A stretch of 64,000 bases of DNA from an uncultured Clostridia bacterium (GCA_947174885.1 CAMWKO010000007.1:1-64000); one strand, 5' to 3'; numbered from the stretch's first letter, positions 1 to 9,886 are shown. Notes: generated by a model not told the origin, from the letters alone. A program made the numbers and translations.

Positions 1-37
1 ATATAATAAAAAATGTTACAAAATATCAGGAGGAAAT

Positions 38-1564
38 ATGAGCAGCAAAAAAGATAAAGAAATTGAAATAGAAATGATAAATACAAAGGAAAACAATAAA
101 CCAAACAGTAAAAACAGAACATCACCAAAAAAAGCTGCAAAAAAAACATCAAAAAAGAAAATATCAAAATCTACAAAGACACTAATGGTATTTATATGTA
201 TTGCAGTTATTTTTATGTGCTGCGGAATATTTTTTCTTGTTAGTAACAAGGCGGGAAAGCCTGTGAAGTCAAAAGACACACAACCTACTACAACTGAAAA
301 GGTTGTCATTAAGGATTTTGTGGGTATAAAGCAGGCTGAATATATTTCAACACTGGAGGAATATTTTACATATGGTACAAGTCTATGTATAAGAGGAAGC
401 ATTTCAGCTGAGGATTTGACCGGTATAGATATTAATACAATAGATAAGCTATCACTTGTTTTAAAGAAAGCATATACTAATGAGGATGGAAGTATAGTAG
501 AGGAGGATATAGAGGAATTTTCACTGTATACGGAATTAAATGAAAATAAAATAAGCTATAGCTCCTATGAAAAAATAAATGAGGGAATTTCCCTTGAAAA
601 TTTTACAGACAATGAATACTGTATGCTTTTAAAGGTTACATATAATGACGGAAATACAGAATATTGTACATTTGATTATGAGGGTAAAATGGAGCCTCTT
701 TGTTATTACACAATTACAAAGAACGGAATAAATCAGAAGATTGATATGACACTGGAAAAATTTGAGGACAAGCCATATATATCGTTTAATGTAGCAGAAA
801 GTGAATTGCCGGAGGATGTATATGATATTGTTTTAGATCCGGGACATGGTGGTAATGATCCGGGTGCAGTCAATGGGAGTTATAATGAGGCCGTATTGAT
901 GCTTGATTATGCATTGGACATAAAGGCTGCTTTGGAAAAAGAGGGATATAAGGTGGCACTTACAAGAGATGGTACAGAGGATCCGAATGAAAAGATGGCA
1001 TATACTATGTACAACGAAAACGGACGTGTAAATGTGGCTTGCAGTACTAATGCAAAATTTTGTCTGTCGCTACACTTAAACAGTAATGCTGTGCAGTTAA
1101 GCAGAGGCGGTATTCAGATATACTATACTTACCGTGGAAGCGAAAGCTTTGCAAAAAATATGGTGGAAAATATAGTTGAAGCCTCCGGTACTTACATATC
1201 ACCTATGCTGGCCTTTCGTGTATCGGATGGAGTATATACCCGTGCATTTTCACAGTCTGATATAGACAGTTCAAGACAGGATGCTGTAAATGACGGATAT
1301 GAGCCATATAATATGACTACAGATACAGATTACTATTTTATGATTAGAGAGTTGGGAGGAAAAGCTACAAATGCATATGTAGACGGAAGAAATGCAAGGT
1401 ATGGAAGCAATAGATACAGAGACAGCAGAAACGGTATAGAAAGCTGTATAATCGAGTTTGGATTTATTTCGGTAGATGATGACTTGAATCATATACTGAA
1501 TAATAAAGATAAATATATAGAGGGTTTAGTGAATGGAATTAATGATTGGGTAAAGACAAATTAA
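38..1564 (+). CDS. N-acetylmuramoyl-L-alanine amidase, membrane-anchored
   Basis: A 508-residue protein with a Lys-rich cytoplasmic N-terminus, one membrane segment at about residues 48-70, a roughly 200-residue extracytoplasmic region I do not recognise, and a C-terminal Amidase_3 domain from about residue 265. Visible zinc-amidase motifs are DIVLDPGHGGNDPG, a downstream Glu in NEAVLM, SLHLNSN, and the catalytic-Glu motif IIEFGFIS near the C-terminus. The family cleaves the amide bond between N-acetylmuramic acid and L-alanine in peptidoglycan. The start is supported by an AGGAGG about 5 nt upstream. It is a single gene, followed by the trp leader. The domain call is confident; the role (division, growth or sporulation) is not determined. 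Confidence 0.9.
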   Translation: MSSKKDKEIEIEMINTKENNKPNSKNRTSPKKAAKKTSKKKISKSTKTLMVFICIAVIFMCCGIFFLVSNKAGKPVKSKDTQPTTTEKVVIKDFVGIKQAEYISTLEEYFTYGTSLCIRGSISAEDLTGIDINTIDKLSLVLKKAYTNEDGSIVEEDIEEFSLYTELNENKISYSSYEKINEGISLENFTDNEYCMLLKVTYNDGNTEYCTFDYEGKMEPLCYYTITKNGINQKIDMTLEKFEDKPYISFNVAESELPEDVYDIVLDPGHGGNDPGAVNGSYNEAVLMLDYALDIKAALEKEGYKVALTRDGTEDPNEKMAYTMYNENGRVNVACSTNAKFCLSLHLNSNAVQLSRGGIQIYYTYRGSESFAKNMVENIVEASGTYISPMLAFRVSDGVYTRAFSQSDIDSSRQDAVNDGYEPYNMTTDTDYYFMIRELGGKATNAYVDGRNARYGSNRYRDSRNGIESCIIEFGFISVDDDLNHILNNKDKYIEGLVNGINDWVKTN

Positions 1565-1666
1565 GAGTACGGATTTTATGAAGCGTAGAAATAGAAAATG
1601 ATGAGGCTTAAAAACAGAAAATATGGAGCTTAAGATAAAAAACACGGAAACTATGTTAAAAAATAC

Positions 1667-1695
1667 TTGACATTTATATCCTGACTCTTTAAAAT
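1667..1695 (+). promoter_or_regulatory. Predicted sigma-A promoter of the trp operon
   Basis: TTGACA, a 17-nt spacer and TAAAAT lie just upstream of the T-box leader, so transcription would start near 1702 and include the whole leader. Confidence 0.65.
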
Positions 1696-1928
1696 AATTA
1701 AAGTATTAAAACTAAATATTTTAAAGTCTATGAACAAAATAGTACTTATGAAATTCACATCACAGAGAGCCGCAGTAGCTGTGAAGCGGTATGCAGAGTC
1801 ATAAGGAATGGGTTTGGGAGACGCGAGGATGAAACAACAGTAGTCCCGACGTGACCTCACGTTACAGAGGAAGGATATCGATTGGCAAAGCCTGTCCGTA
1901 TCTGATAATGAAGTCGACAATGGTGGCA

Positions 1929-1960
1929 GGTATTTTCCTAGACGGAAAATACCTTTTTTT
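1929..1960 (+). terminator. Extra terminator-like hairpin inside the T-box leader
   Basis: A perfect 10-bp stem (GGTATTTTCC/GGAAAATACC) with a 5-nt loop is followed by seven T residues. It lies upstream of the T-box sequence, nested in a larger stem (CGACAAT/ATTGTCG), so it may be part of Stem III rather than an independent terminator. Confidence 0.5.
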
Positions 1961-2018
1961 ATACAAAATAATACCACCTGCAAATTGTCGTAAATTAGGG
2001 TGGCACCACGGAATTATC

Positions 2019-2052
2019 GTCCCTAGCTAATATTTTAGCTGGGGATTTTTTA
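2019..2052 (+). terminator. T-box attenuator terminator
   Basis: CCCTAGCT pairs with AGCTGGGG around an AT-rich loop, and a T-run follows. This is the expected mutually exclusive partner of the antiterminator. Confidence 0.8.
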
Positions 2053-2226
2053 TATATAAATCGTAGAAAGTCTTTTTAAAATTTATATATAAAACATTAT
2101 GTAAACAGCTGAATTGGAAATACATAACTGTCTTACAAAAATAGGTACAGCAAAGAGAAACCGGAAAAAGGTGATAGCTTTGCAAAACAGTATTATTAAT
2201 ATTAAGGATGAAAGGAAGGATATAGA

Positions 2227-3642
2227 ATGAAGGAAAGATATTTAAGAGCCTATAGAAAGACTATCAGTATAGTGAATGAAACTCCTATAGGAATTTTTGA
2301 AAGTATGGGAAAGGGTAAAAAGGGATTTTTGCTGGAAAGCTATGACAAGGACTATGACAGATATACCTTTATAGGAATTGAGCCGGAAGAAATTATTACA
2401 TCTAAGGGCAGTGAGGGTATAATTATTACAAAAAACACGGGAGAAACTGATTTTATAGAGGGAAATCCTGTAAAGCTGTTAAAGGATTATTGTAAAAAAT
2501 TTCATGTGGTTAAGGATGAGGGAGAGCTTGCCTTTTGTGGAGGTTTAGTTGGAAGTATAGGTTATGACTATATAAGGTATACCGAAAAGCTCCCTGATGA
2601 TAATGAAGAGGAAATAGGTATTGAAACAGTTCAGTTTATGCTGGCTACAAGGTTTATAGTAGTAGACCATGTGGCAGAAACACTTTCAGCCGTAGTATTG
2701 GAAGATGATACAGAGGAGGGAAAGCAAAAGGCAGCAAAAACAGGTATTGAACTTATAGAAATGGCAAAAGCCAATATGAAGCCCGTGACGGTAAAAGATA
2801 CAAGAACAGGAAAGATTATTAAAAAATCGGATACCTTAGAAGAATATAGTGCAAAAGTAGATAAAATAAAGGAATATATTAAAGAAGGACATATTTTCCA
2901 GACTGTTCTTTCACAGAGATGGACAATAGAAACAAAGGAAGACGGTTTTGAATTATATAAAAACTTAAGAGAATTAAATCCGTCACCATATCTGTATTAC
3001 TTTAATTTTGGAGAATTTGAGATAATCGGAAGCTCTCCGGAAATGCTTGTAAAGGAAAGAGATAATAAGATTCAGACCTGTCCTATTGCAGGCACCAGAA
3101 AACGGGGAAAAAATGCAGAGGAGGATGCGTTATTAAAGGACAGTCTGTTAAGAGATGAAAAGGAGAGGGCAGAACATGTAATGCTTGTAGACCTTGCAAG
3201 AAACGATATGGGAAGAATTTCGGAATTTGGTACCGTTAAGGTTACGAGATTTATGGAGGTAGTTAATTACTCTCATGTAATGCACATTGTATCACTTGTT
3301 GAGGGCAGGAAAAATAAAGAATATCATGCACTTGATTTATTATCTTCATTTTTACCGGCAGGTACACTTAGCGGTGCACCGAAGATTAGAGCAATGGAGA
3401 TTATTGATGAGCTTGAAACCGTAAGGAGAGGTCTGTATGGCGGAGCTACAGGCTACATTGATTTTACGGGGAATATGGATTTTTGTATTACCATAAGAAC
3501 AATGATTAAAAAGGGAGATAAAGTATATTTACAGGCAGGTGCAGGAATTGTAGCTGATTCAGAGCCTAAGCAGGAATATCTTGAATGCTGTAACAAGGTA
3601 ATGGCACTTGCAACTACACTTGTAGAGGAGGAAAATTTATGA
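2227..3642 (+). CDS. trpE: Anthranilate synthase component I
   Basis: A 471-residue protein, the usual TrpE length. It converts chorismate and ammonia (from TrpG) to anthranilate, the first committed step of tryptophan synthesis. Chorismate-binding family motifs are clear in the C-terminal half: [57 protein letters not shown] and [12 protein letters not shown]. The N-terminal region carries the TrpE regulatory-type segment. The start follows GAAAGGAAGG. It is the first gene of the operon, downstream of the T-box, and overlaps trpG by 4 nt (ATGA), consistent with translational coupling of the two subunits. Confidence 0.96.
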   Translation: MKERYLRAYRKTISIVNETPIGIFESMGKGKKGFLLESYDKDYDRYTFIGIEPEEIITSKGSEGIIITKNTGETDFIEGNPVKLLKDYCKKFHVVKDEGELAFCGGLVGSIGYDYIRYTEKLPDDNEEEIGIETVQFMLATRFIVVDHVAETLSAVVLEDDTEEGKQKAAKTGIELIEMAKANMKPVTVKDTRTGKIIKKSDTLEEYSAKVDKIKEYIKEGHIFQTVLSQRWTIETKEDGFELYKNLRELNPSPYLYYFNFGEFEIIGSSPEMLVKERDNKIQTCPIAGTRKRGKNAEEDALLKDSLLRDEKERAEHVMLVDLARNDMGRISEFGTVKVTRFMEVVNYSHVMHIVSLVEGRKNKEYHALDLLSSFLPAGTLSGAPKIRAMEIIDELETVRRGLYGGATGYIDFTGNMDFCITIRTMIKKGDKVYLQAGAGIVADSEPKQEYLECCNKVMALATTLVEEENL

Positions 3643-4208
3643 TTTTACTTATAGACAATTATGATTCATTCACATATAACTTATATCAGTACATGGGTAT
3701 TTTTACAACTGACATAGTAGTAAAAAGAAATGACAGGGTAACAATAGAAGAAATTGAACAGCTTAATCCTGAAAAAATTGTAATATCACCCGGCCCTAAA
3801 TCCCCAAAGGAGGCAGGCATATGTCTTGAGGTAATTAAGTATTTCGGCGGTAAAAAGCCGATTCTTGGAATATGTCTTGGACATCAGTGTATAGGAGAGG
3901 CGTATGGTGCAACAGTCAGTTATGCAAAGAAAATCTTTCACGGTAAGCAGTCAGTTATTGAACATGACGGAAATGATTTATTTGAAGGAATTGATTCTCC
4001 GATAAAGGTAGCACGATATCATTCACTCGCCATTATAGAAGAAACTCTTCCGGAGTGTCTTGAAGTTACGGCAAAGACAGAGGATGGAGAAATTATGGCG
4101 GTACGTCATAAGGAATATCCTGTTTATGGACTTCAGTTCCATCCTGAGTCTATTTATACGGAGCATGGTAAAAAGATGATTGAAAACTTTATAAACAACT
4201 GTAACTAG
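3639..4208 (+). CDS. trpG: Anthranilate synthase component II (glutamine amidotransferase)
   Basis: A 189-residue class I glutamine amidotransferase that releases ammonia from glutamine for TrpE. Motifs are [14 protein letters not shown] at the N-terminus, the oxyanion segment SPGPKSPKEAG, the catalytic Cys in GICLGHQCIGEAYG, and the His-Glu pair in GLQFHPESIYTEHG. The start overlaps the end of trpE. The protein is free-standing: it has no C-terminal phosphoribosyltransferase fusion, which matters because trpD is not found next to it. It may also serve para-aminobenzoate synthesis, as in other Firmicutes (inference). Confidence 0.95.
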   Translation: MILLIDNYDSFTYNLYQYMGIFTTDIVVKRNDRVTIEEIEQLNPEKIVISPGPKSPKEAGICLEVIKYFGGKKPILGICLGHQCIGEAYGATVSYAKKIFHGKQSVIEHDGNDLFEGIDSPIKVARYHSLAIIEETLPECLEVTAKTEDGEIMAVRHKEYPVYGLQFHPESIYTEHGKKMIENFINNCN

Positions 4209-4218
4209 GAGTGATTGT

Positions 4219-5031
4219 ATGATATTAGATGATATTGTAGCTGATAAAAGAATGAGACTTATGGAGCACAAAAGAAAAATAAGTGAAGAAGAAATGAAGC
4301 AGATGGCACTTAAATCAGAAAGAAGCTCTATAAGCTTTTATGAGGCTTTAAAAAAGCCGGGACTGTCAATTATCGGTGAGTTTAAGAAGGCTTCACCAAG
4401 TATGGGTGTTATTGACGGAAAAATCGATTTGGTAAACCGTATTGACCAGTACAATGCATCCGTAGATGCTATCAGTGTATTGACTGAGGAAGACCATTTT
4501 AACGGAAATGCGGATTATTTAAAGCAGGTAAGAGCTATTTCAGAACTTCCTATTATCAGAAAGGATTTTATAATAGATGAGTATCAGGTATATGAGGCAA
4601 AGGTCATAGGTGCTGACTCCATTCTGCTTATTGCGGCGATTTTAAGCGATACTAAGATGAAAAAGCTCTATGATCTGGCATATTCTTTAGGACTTGATGT
4701 ACTGCTTGAGGTACATGATGAGATAGAAATGGACAGAGCCTTAAATCTGAATGCTAAAATAATCGGAGTAAATAACAGAAATTTAAAGAACTTTACGATT
4801 GATTTAAAAAATACTGAAAAACTTTCAGTGTATATGGATAAAAGACTTAAAGAAGGCGGAAATACCGACAGACCGGTATTTGTGTCTGAAAGCGGTGTGA
4901 CAGAGGATGAACATATTTCATTTTTAAAGAAATGTAATGTAGATGCACTTCTTATTGGCAGAGCATTTATGGAATCGGAGAAACCGTTAGAGGTGGCTCA
5001 TAAATGGAAGGGAATTTTTAATGGAAATTAA
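4219..5031 (+). CDS. trpC: Indole-3-glycerol phosphate synthase
   Basis: A 270-residue (beta-alpha)8 barrel, slightly longer than the usual ~260. Signature segments are PSIGEFKKASPSMG-like (IGEFKKASPSMGVI), SVLTEEDHFNG, LPIIRKDFIIDEYQ, IGVNNRNLK and VSESGV. It decarboxylates and cyclises CdRP to indole-3-glycerol phosphate. The start sits 10 nt after trpG behind AGGAGTG. In most relatives trpD lies between trpG and trpC; here that slot is empty. The 3' end overlaps trpF by 11 nt. Confidence 0.95.
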   Translation: MILDDIVADKRMRLMEHKRKISEEEMKQMALKSERSSISFYEALKKPGLSIIGEFKKASPSMGVIDGKIDLVNRIDQYNASVDAISVLTEEDHFNGNADYLKQVRAISELPIIRKDFIIDEYQVYEAKVIGADSILLIAAILSDTKMKKLYDLAYSLGLDVLLEVHDEIEMDRALNLNAKIIGVNNRNLKNFTIDLKNTEKLSVYMDKRLKEGGNTDRPVFVSESGVTEDEHISFLKKCNVDALLIGRAFMESEKPLEVAHKWKGIFNGN

Positions 5032-5650
5032 GATTTGCGGTATTACAAAAAAATATGAAATAGATAAGCTTATAAGTGAAACCGTGGATTATGCAGGCTT
5101 TGTGGTAAATTATCCTAAGAGTAAGAGAAATAATACAATATCTGCGGCAAAAGAACTGTTAAATTATGTTAAGGAATTAAACGAAGCTCAGGACGGTTAC
5201 AGTCTGAAAACAGTAGCAGTTACGGTGTCACCGACGCTTGATGAGATAAAAGAAATTGAAGCCGCAGGCTTTGATATTATTCAGATTCATGGTAATATGG
5301 ATGAGATGCTTTTACATCAAATCAATATTCCTGTTTTCAGAGCCTTTAATGTTGATGATAAATCAGATATATCATATATAAATGACAGTAAAATAGAGGC
5401 AATACTGTTAGATGCAAAAATACCCGGACAGGGAGAAACCTTCGATTGGGAAAAGTATACAGGCTTTGAGGCTAAAGACAAAAAATTTATTTTGGCAGGT
5501 GGGTTAAATGCTTCAAATGTAAAAGCCGGAATTGAAAAAATGAATCCTGATGTAGTGGATTGCAGTAGCGGAGTAGAATATGAGGATAAGAGTATTCCAG
5601 GTAAAGACGTTAATAAAATAGAACAATTTGTAAAAGAAGTAAGGAGATAG
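5021..5650 (+). CDS. trpF: Phosphoribosylanthranilate isomerase
   Basis: A 209-residue barrel enzyme of typical PRAI size. It starts [10 protein letters not shown], the usual N-terminal motif with the catalytic Cys. Later come [35 protein letters not shown] (catalytic Asp region), [12 protein letters not shown] and DCSSGVE. It performs the Amadori rearrangement of PRA to CdRP. Its substrate is the product of the missing TrpD. It overlaps trpC and ends 2 nt before trpB, so it is co-translated within the operon. Confidence 0.95.
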   Translation: MEIKICGITKKYEIDKLISETVDYAGFVVNYPKSKRNNTISAAKELLNYVKELNEAQDGYSLKTVAVTVSPTLDEIKEIEAAGFDIIQIHGNMDEMLLHQINIPVFRAFNVDDKSDISYINDSKIEAILLDAKIPGQGETFDWEKYTGFEAKDKKFILAGGLNASNVKAGIEKMNPDVVDCSSGVEYEDKSIPGKDVNKIEQFVKEVRR

Positions 5651-5652
5651 TC

Positions 5653-6834
5653 ATGGAAAAGTATTATGGACAGTTTGGCGGACAATTTGTATCCGAATCG
5701 CTGATGAATACTCTGGGCGAGTTGGAAAAGGCTTACAAGGAAGCTATTGAGGATGAAAGCTTCTGGAAGGATTATGATTACTACATGAAAGAATATGTGG
5801 GCAGAGAAAACCCATTATATTTTGCCAAAAGGCTTACCGAAAAATACGGTCCTAAAATCTATTTAAAGAGAGAGGATTTGAATCATACAGGTGCGCATAA
5901 AATTAACAATGTTATCGGTCAGATTTTACTGGCAAAAAGAATGGGAAAGACAAAGGTTATAGCAGAAACAGGAGCAGGACAGCATGGTGTGGCAACGGCT
6001 ACGGGAGCAGCTCTTTTTGGTATGGAATGTACGGTATATATGGGAGAGGAGGATATAAAAAGACAGTCGCTCAATGTATTCAGAATGGAGATGCTTGGAG
6101 CAAAGGTAGTGAGTGTAACTACAGGCAGCAGAACCTTAAAGGATGCTACAAACGAAGCAATCAGAACCTGGGCTAAAGAAGCAGAGGATACCTTTTATAT
6201 CATCGGTTCGGCAGTAGGCCCTCATCCATATCCTGCCATGGTTAAAAAATTTCAATCGATTATCAGTAAAGAAGCAAGAAAACAGATATTGGAGAAAGAG
6301 GGAAGGCTTCCTGATGCAGTAGTTGCCTGCTGTGGCGGCGGCTCAAATTCCATTGGTATGTTTGCAGAATTTTTAAATGATTTGGATGTAAAGCTTGTAG
6401 GCGTGGAAGCGGCAGGACTGGGAATTGAAACAGGAAAGCATGCGTCTGCCATGGCAGAGGGAAAACCGGGTGTACTTCATGGTATGTGTTCATATCTTCT
6501 GCAGGATGATGACGGAAATGTTAAAATTGCACACTCAATTTCGGCGGGACTTGACTATCCGGGTGTAGGCCCTGAACATTCTTATCTTAAGGATACAGGC
6601 AGGGTTGAATATGTTTCCATTACCGATAAAGAATGTATGGATGCACTTTTGGAATTGTGTAAGCTTGAGGGTATTATACCTGCGATTGAAAGTGCCCATG
6701 CATTGGCACATGTGTTTAAAATGGCAAAAACAATGTCAAAGAATGATATTATAGTAATGTGTCTTTCAGGACGGGGAGATAAGGATGTTCACACGGTTGC
6801 TGCTTATCTTAACGGTGAGGATATGAACAGATAA
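5653..6834 (+). CDS. trpB: Tryptophan synthase beta chain
   Basis: A 393-residue PLP enzyme of normal TrpB1 length. It begins with [14 protein letters not shown], has the PLP lysine in [14 protein letters not shown], the [13 protein letters not shown] segment, the phosphate-binding glycine loop in [12 protein letters not shown], and [10 protein letters not shown] at the end. It condenses indole (channelled from TrpA) with serine to make tryptophan. The start follows AAGGAGATAGTC directly after trpF. Confidence 0.97.
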   Translation: MEKYYGQFGGQFVSESLMNTLGELEKAYKEAIEDESFWKDYDYYMKEYVGRENPLYFAKRLTEKYGPKIYLKREDLNHTGAHKINNVIGQILLAKRMGKTKVIAETGAGQHGVATATGAALFGMECTVYMGEEDIKRQSLNVFRMEMLGAKVVSVTTGSRTLKDATNEAIRTWAKEAEDTFYIIGSAVGPHPYPAMVKKFQSIISKEARKQILEKEGRLPDAVVACCGGGSNSIGMFAEFLNDLDVKLVGVEAAGLGIETGKHASAMAEGKPGVLHGMCSYLLQDDDGNVKIAHSISAGLDYPGVGPEHSYLKDTGRVEYVSITDKECMDALLELCKLEGIIPAIESAHALAHVFKMAKTMSKNDIIVMCLSGRGDKDVHTVAAYLNGEDMNR

Positions 6835-6910
6835 TAATTATTTTGAAATTGTGAAGTTTACATTGTCAGAATATGTTTGTTTCTATATTAAATTTATGAA
6901 AGGAATCGTT

Positions 6911-7699
6911 ATGGAAAACAGAATAGATAAAAGACTTAATGAATTAAAAGGTGAAGGTAAAAAGGCTTTCACTACATATATGACAGCAGGCTTGCCGGAT
7001 ATGGATACTGCTATTGAAATAATAAAGGCTCAATATGAGGCAGGAATTGATATTATAGAACTGGGTGTACCGTTTTCTGATCCTGTAGCAGACGGTCCTG
7101 TTATTCAGGACGCTTCATATAAGGCAATCTGTAATGGTGTAAAACTGGAAAATGTGTTTGATATGGTTGAAAAATTAAGACAGGATTGTGAAGTGCCTAT
7201 AGTATTTATGATGTATTATAATACAATTCTTCATTATGGACTTGATAATTTTGCCAAAAAGTGTCAAAATGTAGGTGTTGATGGTCTTATTGTTCCGGAT
7301 TTACCTTTTGAGGAGCAAAAACCATTAGCGTTGGCATTAGATGCCTGTGATAACGCAACATATTTATTACAGCTTGTATCACCTGTATCTAAGGATAGAA
7401 TTAATATGATACTGGAAAATGCAAGAGGATATGTATACTGTGTATCTTCGATGGGTGTTACGGGTCAGGACAAAGCATTCTATGCAAATGTTGAAAATTA
7501 TTTAAAAGAAGTTAAGGCAGTATCAAAAATTCCTATTATGATGGGATTTGGTATAAGAACAGCAAAAGATGTAGAAAATTATAAGGACATCATAGATGGG
7601 GCTATAGTTGGTTCTTATTTTATTAAATATATGGAGAGTAATAATTATGATCTTGAAAAAATAAAGGAATATGTATCGACCTTTAAAAAGGAATTTTGA
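6911..7699 (+). CDS. trpA: Tryptophan synthase alpha chain
   Basis: A 262-residue barrel that cleaves indole-3-glycerol phosphate to indole for TrpB. Motifs include FTTYMTAGLPDMD, IELGVPFSDPVADGPVIQ (catalytic Glu and Asp), DGLIVPDLPFEE, CVSSMGVTG and MGFGIRTAKDV. The ORF track opens at a GTG 60 nt upstream (6851), but ATG 6911 has a GAAAGGA site 7 nt before it and gives the normal TrpA N-terminus, so I place the start there. Last gene of the trp operon. Confidence 0.94.
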   Translation: MENRIDKRLNELKGEGKKAFTTYMTAGLPDMDTAIEIIKAQYEAGIDIIELGVPFSDPVADGPVIQDASYKAICNGVKLENVFDMVEKLRQDCEVPIVFMMYYNTILHYGLDNFAKKCQNVGVDGLIVPDLPFEEQKPLALALDACDNATYLLQLVSPVSKDRINMILENARGYVYCVSSMGVTGQDKAFYANVENYLKEVKAVSKIPIMMGFGIRTAKDVENYKDIIDGAIVGSYFIKYMESNNYDLEKIKEYVSTFKKEF

Positions 7700-7723
7700 G
7701 TCTGGGCTAAACTCCTTTTCTTT
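7685..7723 (+). terminator. Weak terminator-like hairpin at the end of trpA
   Basis: AAAAGGA pairs with TCCTTTT across the trpA stop codon, and a short T-rich tail follows. It may end the trp transcript, but the stem is weak and the next gene could be read through. Confidence 0.35.
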
Positions 7724-7753
7724 AGGTCATTGAGAGAAGGAAAGGATTTTCTA

Positions 7754-8542
7754 ATGGTAAAACTGATTGCAAGTGATTTGGATGGAACATTGCTACAAAA
7801 TGGTTTAACGGAAGTATCAGACAGAGCTATTGATTTAATAAAAAAACTTCATGAATATGGAGTTATATTTGCGCCCGCAAGTGGAAGACAGCTTTCAGGT
7901 CTTAGAAGGCTGTTTAGTCCGGTTGCGGACAATTTAGTTTATATATGTTTAAACGGTGCATATGTAAAGTACAGGAATGAAGTAATCTATAAGGAAGCAA
8001 TGAACAGGGAAAAATGTATTGAATTGCTTAAGAGTATTAAAGAAAAAAAAGAGTGCGGATTTTTATTATATACGGAAGAAGTTTCATATACTATGGCAGA
8101 TAATGATATTTATAGCGAATCCGTAAAAGATGATATAAAGAATGATTATATTTGCATAAACGATTTTGATGAGATTAAAGGGAATATTTTGAAAATATCC
8201 ATATATCATAAAGGGGAAACAGAAATATTAAAAGACTATCTTAGTGAGAAATTTGACGGAGAGTTTAAGGTTACTGTATCCGGAAAGAATTTTATTGACG
8301 TTGTATCAAAGGATGTAAACAAGGGAAAGTCACTGCAAAAGGTTAAAGAAAGGTTCAATATAGAAACAGACTTTGCTATGTGCTTTGGTGACAGCTTTAA
8401 TGATTTGGAAATGTTTGATGTAGTATATTTCAGCTATGCAATGACACATTCTGATTCGGAGATTAGAAAGAAAGCAAGATATCTGACAGGAAATGTAGAA
8501 GATATATTATATGATGTATTTAAAATGCTTGAACTTGGATAG
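7754..8542 (+). CDS. HAD-superfamily Cof-type sugar phosphatase-like hydrolase
   Basis: A 262-residue protein with the HAD motif I DLDGTLL (nucleophile and acid/base Asp), PASGRQLSGL as motif II, the lysine of motif III near NKGKSLQKV, and GDSFNDLEMF as motif IV. This layout with a large C2 cap is the Cof/YbiV group, which dephosphorylates sugar phosphates or similar small metabolites; the substrate cannot be read from sequence. The track begins at TTG 7730; ATG 7754 with GAAGGAAAGG upstream gives the standard N-terminus MVKLIASDLDG. Located just after trpA. Confidence 0.88.
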   Translation: MVKLIASDLDGTLLQNGLTEVSDRAIDLIKKLHEYGVIFAPASGRQLSGLRRLFSPVADNLVYICLNGAYVKYRNEVIYKEAMNREKCIELLKSIKEKKECGFLLYTEEVSYTMADNDIYSESVKDDIKNDYICINDFDEIKGNILKISIYHKGETEILKDYLSEKFDGEFKVTVSGKNFIDVVSKDVNKGKSLQKVKERFNIETDFAMCFGDSFNDLEMFDVVYFSYAMTHSDSEIRKKARYLTGNVEDILYDVFKMLELG

Positions 8543-8568
8543 TTATATAATTGGAAAGGAAACATAAG

Positions 8569-8832
8569 ATGCAGAACATTAACAGAGAAATTGCAGAATT
8601 TTTTTTGAAAAATCAAGGAAAATTATTTAATATATCAGTGGCAGAAACATTAGAAGAGGCTATGGAGTTTTTAGAGGATTGTATGGCAAATGTTTTTGAA
8701 AATATTGAGGAGCTTAAGGAATATTGGGAAGATGAAGGGGTAGATATTAAGGAAATGTCAGATGAAGAAATATTAGATTCTCTTGAGGTATTTGCCTTAC
8801 CGGATGGAAAAATTTTATTGGTAGAAGCATAA
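8569..8832 (+). CDS. Small acidic protein of unknown function
   Basis: An 87-residue, strongly acidic cytoplasmic protein without signal peptide or membrane segment. Predicted largely alpha-helical, with runs such as EEAMEFLEDCM and EDEGVDIKEMSDEEIL. The start is ATG 8569 behind GGAAAGG; the upstream TTG (8551) in the track overlaps that ribosome site and is less likely. It lies 26 nt after the HAD gene and 13 nt before the lipoprotein gene, so it is probably co-transcribed with both. I do not recognise the family. Confidence 0.7.
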   Translation: MQNINREIAEFFLKNQGKLFNISVAETLEEAMEFLEDCMANVFENIEELKEYWEDEGVDIKEMSDEEILDSLEVFALPDGKILLVEA

Positions 8833-8845
8833 AAGGTTGCAAATT

Positions 8846-9886
8846 ATGAAGAAATATTTGAAAATTTATTTATGTATATTATTAATAATGGCGGTGGGCT
8901 TTATCACAGCAGGCTGTAATGGAAAAGTGTATTTTACAACCGGCTTTAATAATGACGAGATGATAAAGGTGTCAGGAGAGGTTGTACCTATGTCATTGGG
9001 AAAGCTTATTCTGGCAGTAGAAAAGTCAAATTATGCCAGTGAGCTTGGAGATGAAATCTGGAAGCTGGAAATAGACGGAGAAAGTCTTTGGGAGAAGCTT
9101 AAGCAGACAGTTAAAATTCAGTTATCTGAGCTTAAAACTATAAGTATGCTTGCAAAAGAAAAAAATATACTGCTGTCAGTAAGTGAAAATGAAAAAATCA
9201 ATAATGCCACAGAGGAGTTTTATAACAGCCTGTCGGAAGAAGAAAGGGAGGCTCTTGGTATAACAAAGGAAGATGTCAGAACCTTATATGAATATTTCAG
9301 GGTTTCAGAAAAGCTGTATGAGCTTACAACAAATGGAATCACAGTAGAAATATCTGATGAAGAAGCCCGTGTGATAAAAGTTCAGTATTGTTTTGTAAAA
9401 AAATATTATTATGATGAAAATAACAATGAAAAACAGCTGGATTCCGAGGGAGTTGAAGCAGCAAGGAATATAATTGAAGAAGCAAACGAAAAGATAAAAA
9501 CAGGAACTGATTTTTCTTTAATTGCAAAGGAATATTCTGATGATACAATATATGAATATGAGTTTGGAAGAGGAGAGATGGAGCAGAATTTTGAAAATGC
9601 TGCTTTTTCACTGGAAAATGGAGAGATAAGTGATATAGTAGAGAGCGAAAAAGGCTTTTATATCATAAAGTGCCTGAACAGCTATGAGGAATTAAAAACT
9701 GAGGAAAATAAAGTTGAGTTGCTGAAAAAATATAAGAATAAGGCATTTCATGACATGTATGAGCCTTTTATGGCAGAGCAGACTTATGAGTACAATGATA
9801 AAGAATATAATAATATTGACATTGACTCTCTTGTGCTTAATAATAATAAATTGTATGAGATATACTCACAATATTTAGAGGAATAA
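8846..9886 (+). CDS. Parvulin-type peptidyl-prolyl isomerase lipoprotein (PrsA/SurA-like)
   Basis: A 346-residue lipoprotein: signal peptide and lipobox FITAGC, then a helical SurA-N-like chaperone region (about residues 50-160) and a parvulin rotamase core (about 165-270) with KEYSDDT, a glycine-containing FGRGEM, AAFSLENGEISDIVES and GFYIIKCLN. By analogy with PrsA it would assist folding of exported proteins on the outer face of the membrane. ATG 8846 has AAAAGG upstream; the track uses TTG 8837. It lies before the surface glycosylation genes. Confidence 0.82.
   Translation: MKKYLKIYLCILLIMAVGFITAGCNGKVYFTTGFNNDEMIKVSGEVVPMSLGKLILAVEKSNYASELGDEIWKLEIDGESLWEKLKQTVKIQLSELKTISMLAKEKNILLSVSENEKINNATEEFYNSLSEEEREALGITKEDVRTLYEYFRVSEKLYELTTNGITVEISDEEARVIKVQYCFVKKYYYDENNNEKQLDSEGVEAARNIIEEANEKIKTGTDFSLIAKEYSDDTIYEYEFGRGEMEQNFENAAFSLENGEISDIVESEKGFYIIKCLNSYEELKTEENKVELLKKYKNKAFHDMYEPFMAEQTYEYNDKEYNNIDIDSLVLNNNKLYEIYSQYLEE

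Larger units (their letters stand above)
1725..2056 (+). promoter_or_regulatory. T-box leader (tRNA-Trp sensing) of the trp operon
   Basis: The conserved T-box sequence AGGGTGGCACCACGG is at 1997-2011, followed by CGTCCCTAGCT and a terminator hairpin that competes with the antiterminator. Upstream is a Stem I-like region with AGAGAG and a GC-rich apical hairpin (GCCGC/GCGGT). A TGG triplet at 1809-1811, in the context GGAATGGG, is the likely Trp specifier codon, which agrees with the downstream trp genes. Known mechanism: uncharged tRNA-Trp stabilises the antiterminator and permits read-through. The start boundary is approximate. Confidence 0.88.

Noticed and set aside
1651-1983. 110-residue minus-strand ORF
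   Set aside because: It runs antisense through the T-box leader; the RNA structure explains the sequence and the protein has no family features.
6263-6493. Minus-strand ORFs inside trpB
   Set aside because: Antisense shadows with no ribosome site, within a well-conserved enzyme gene.
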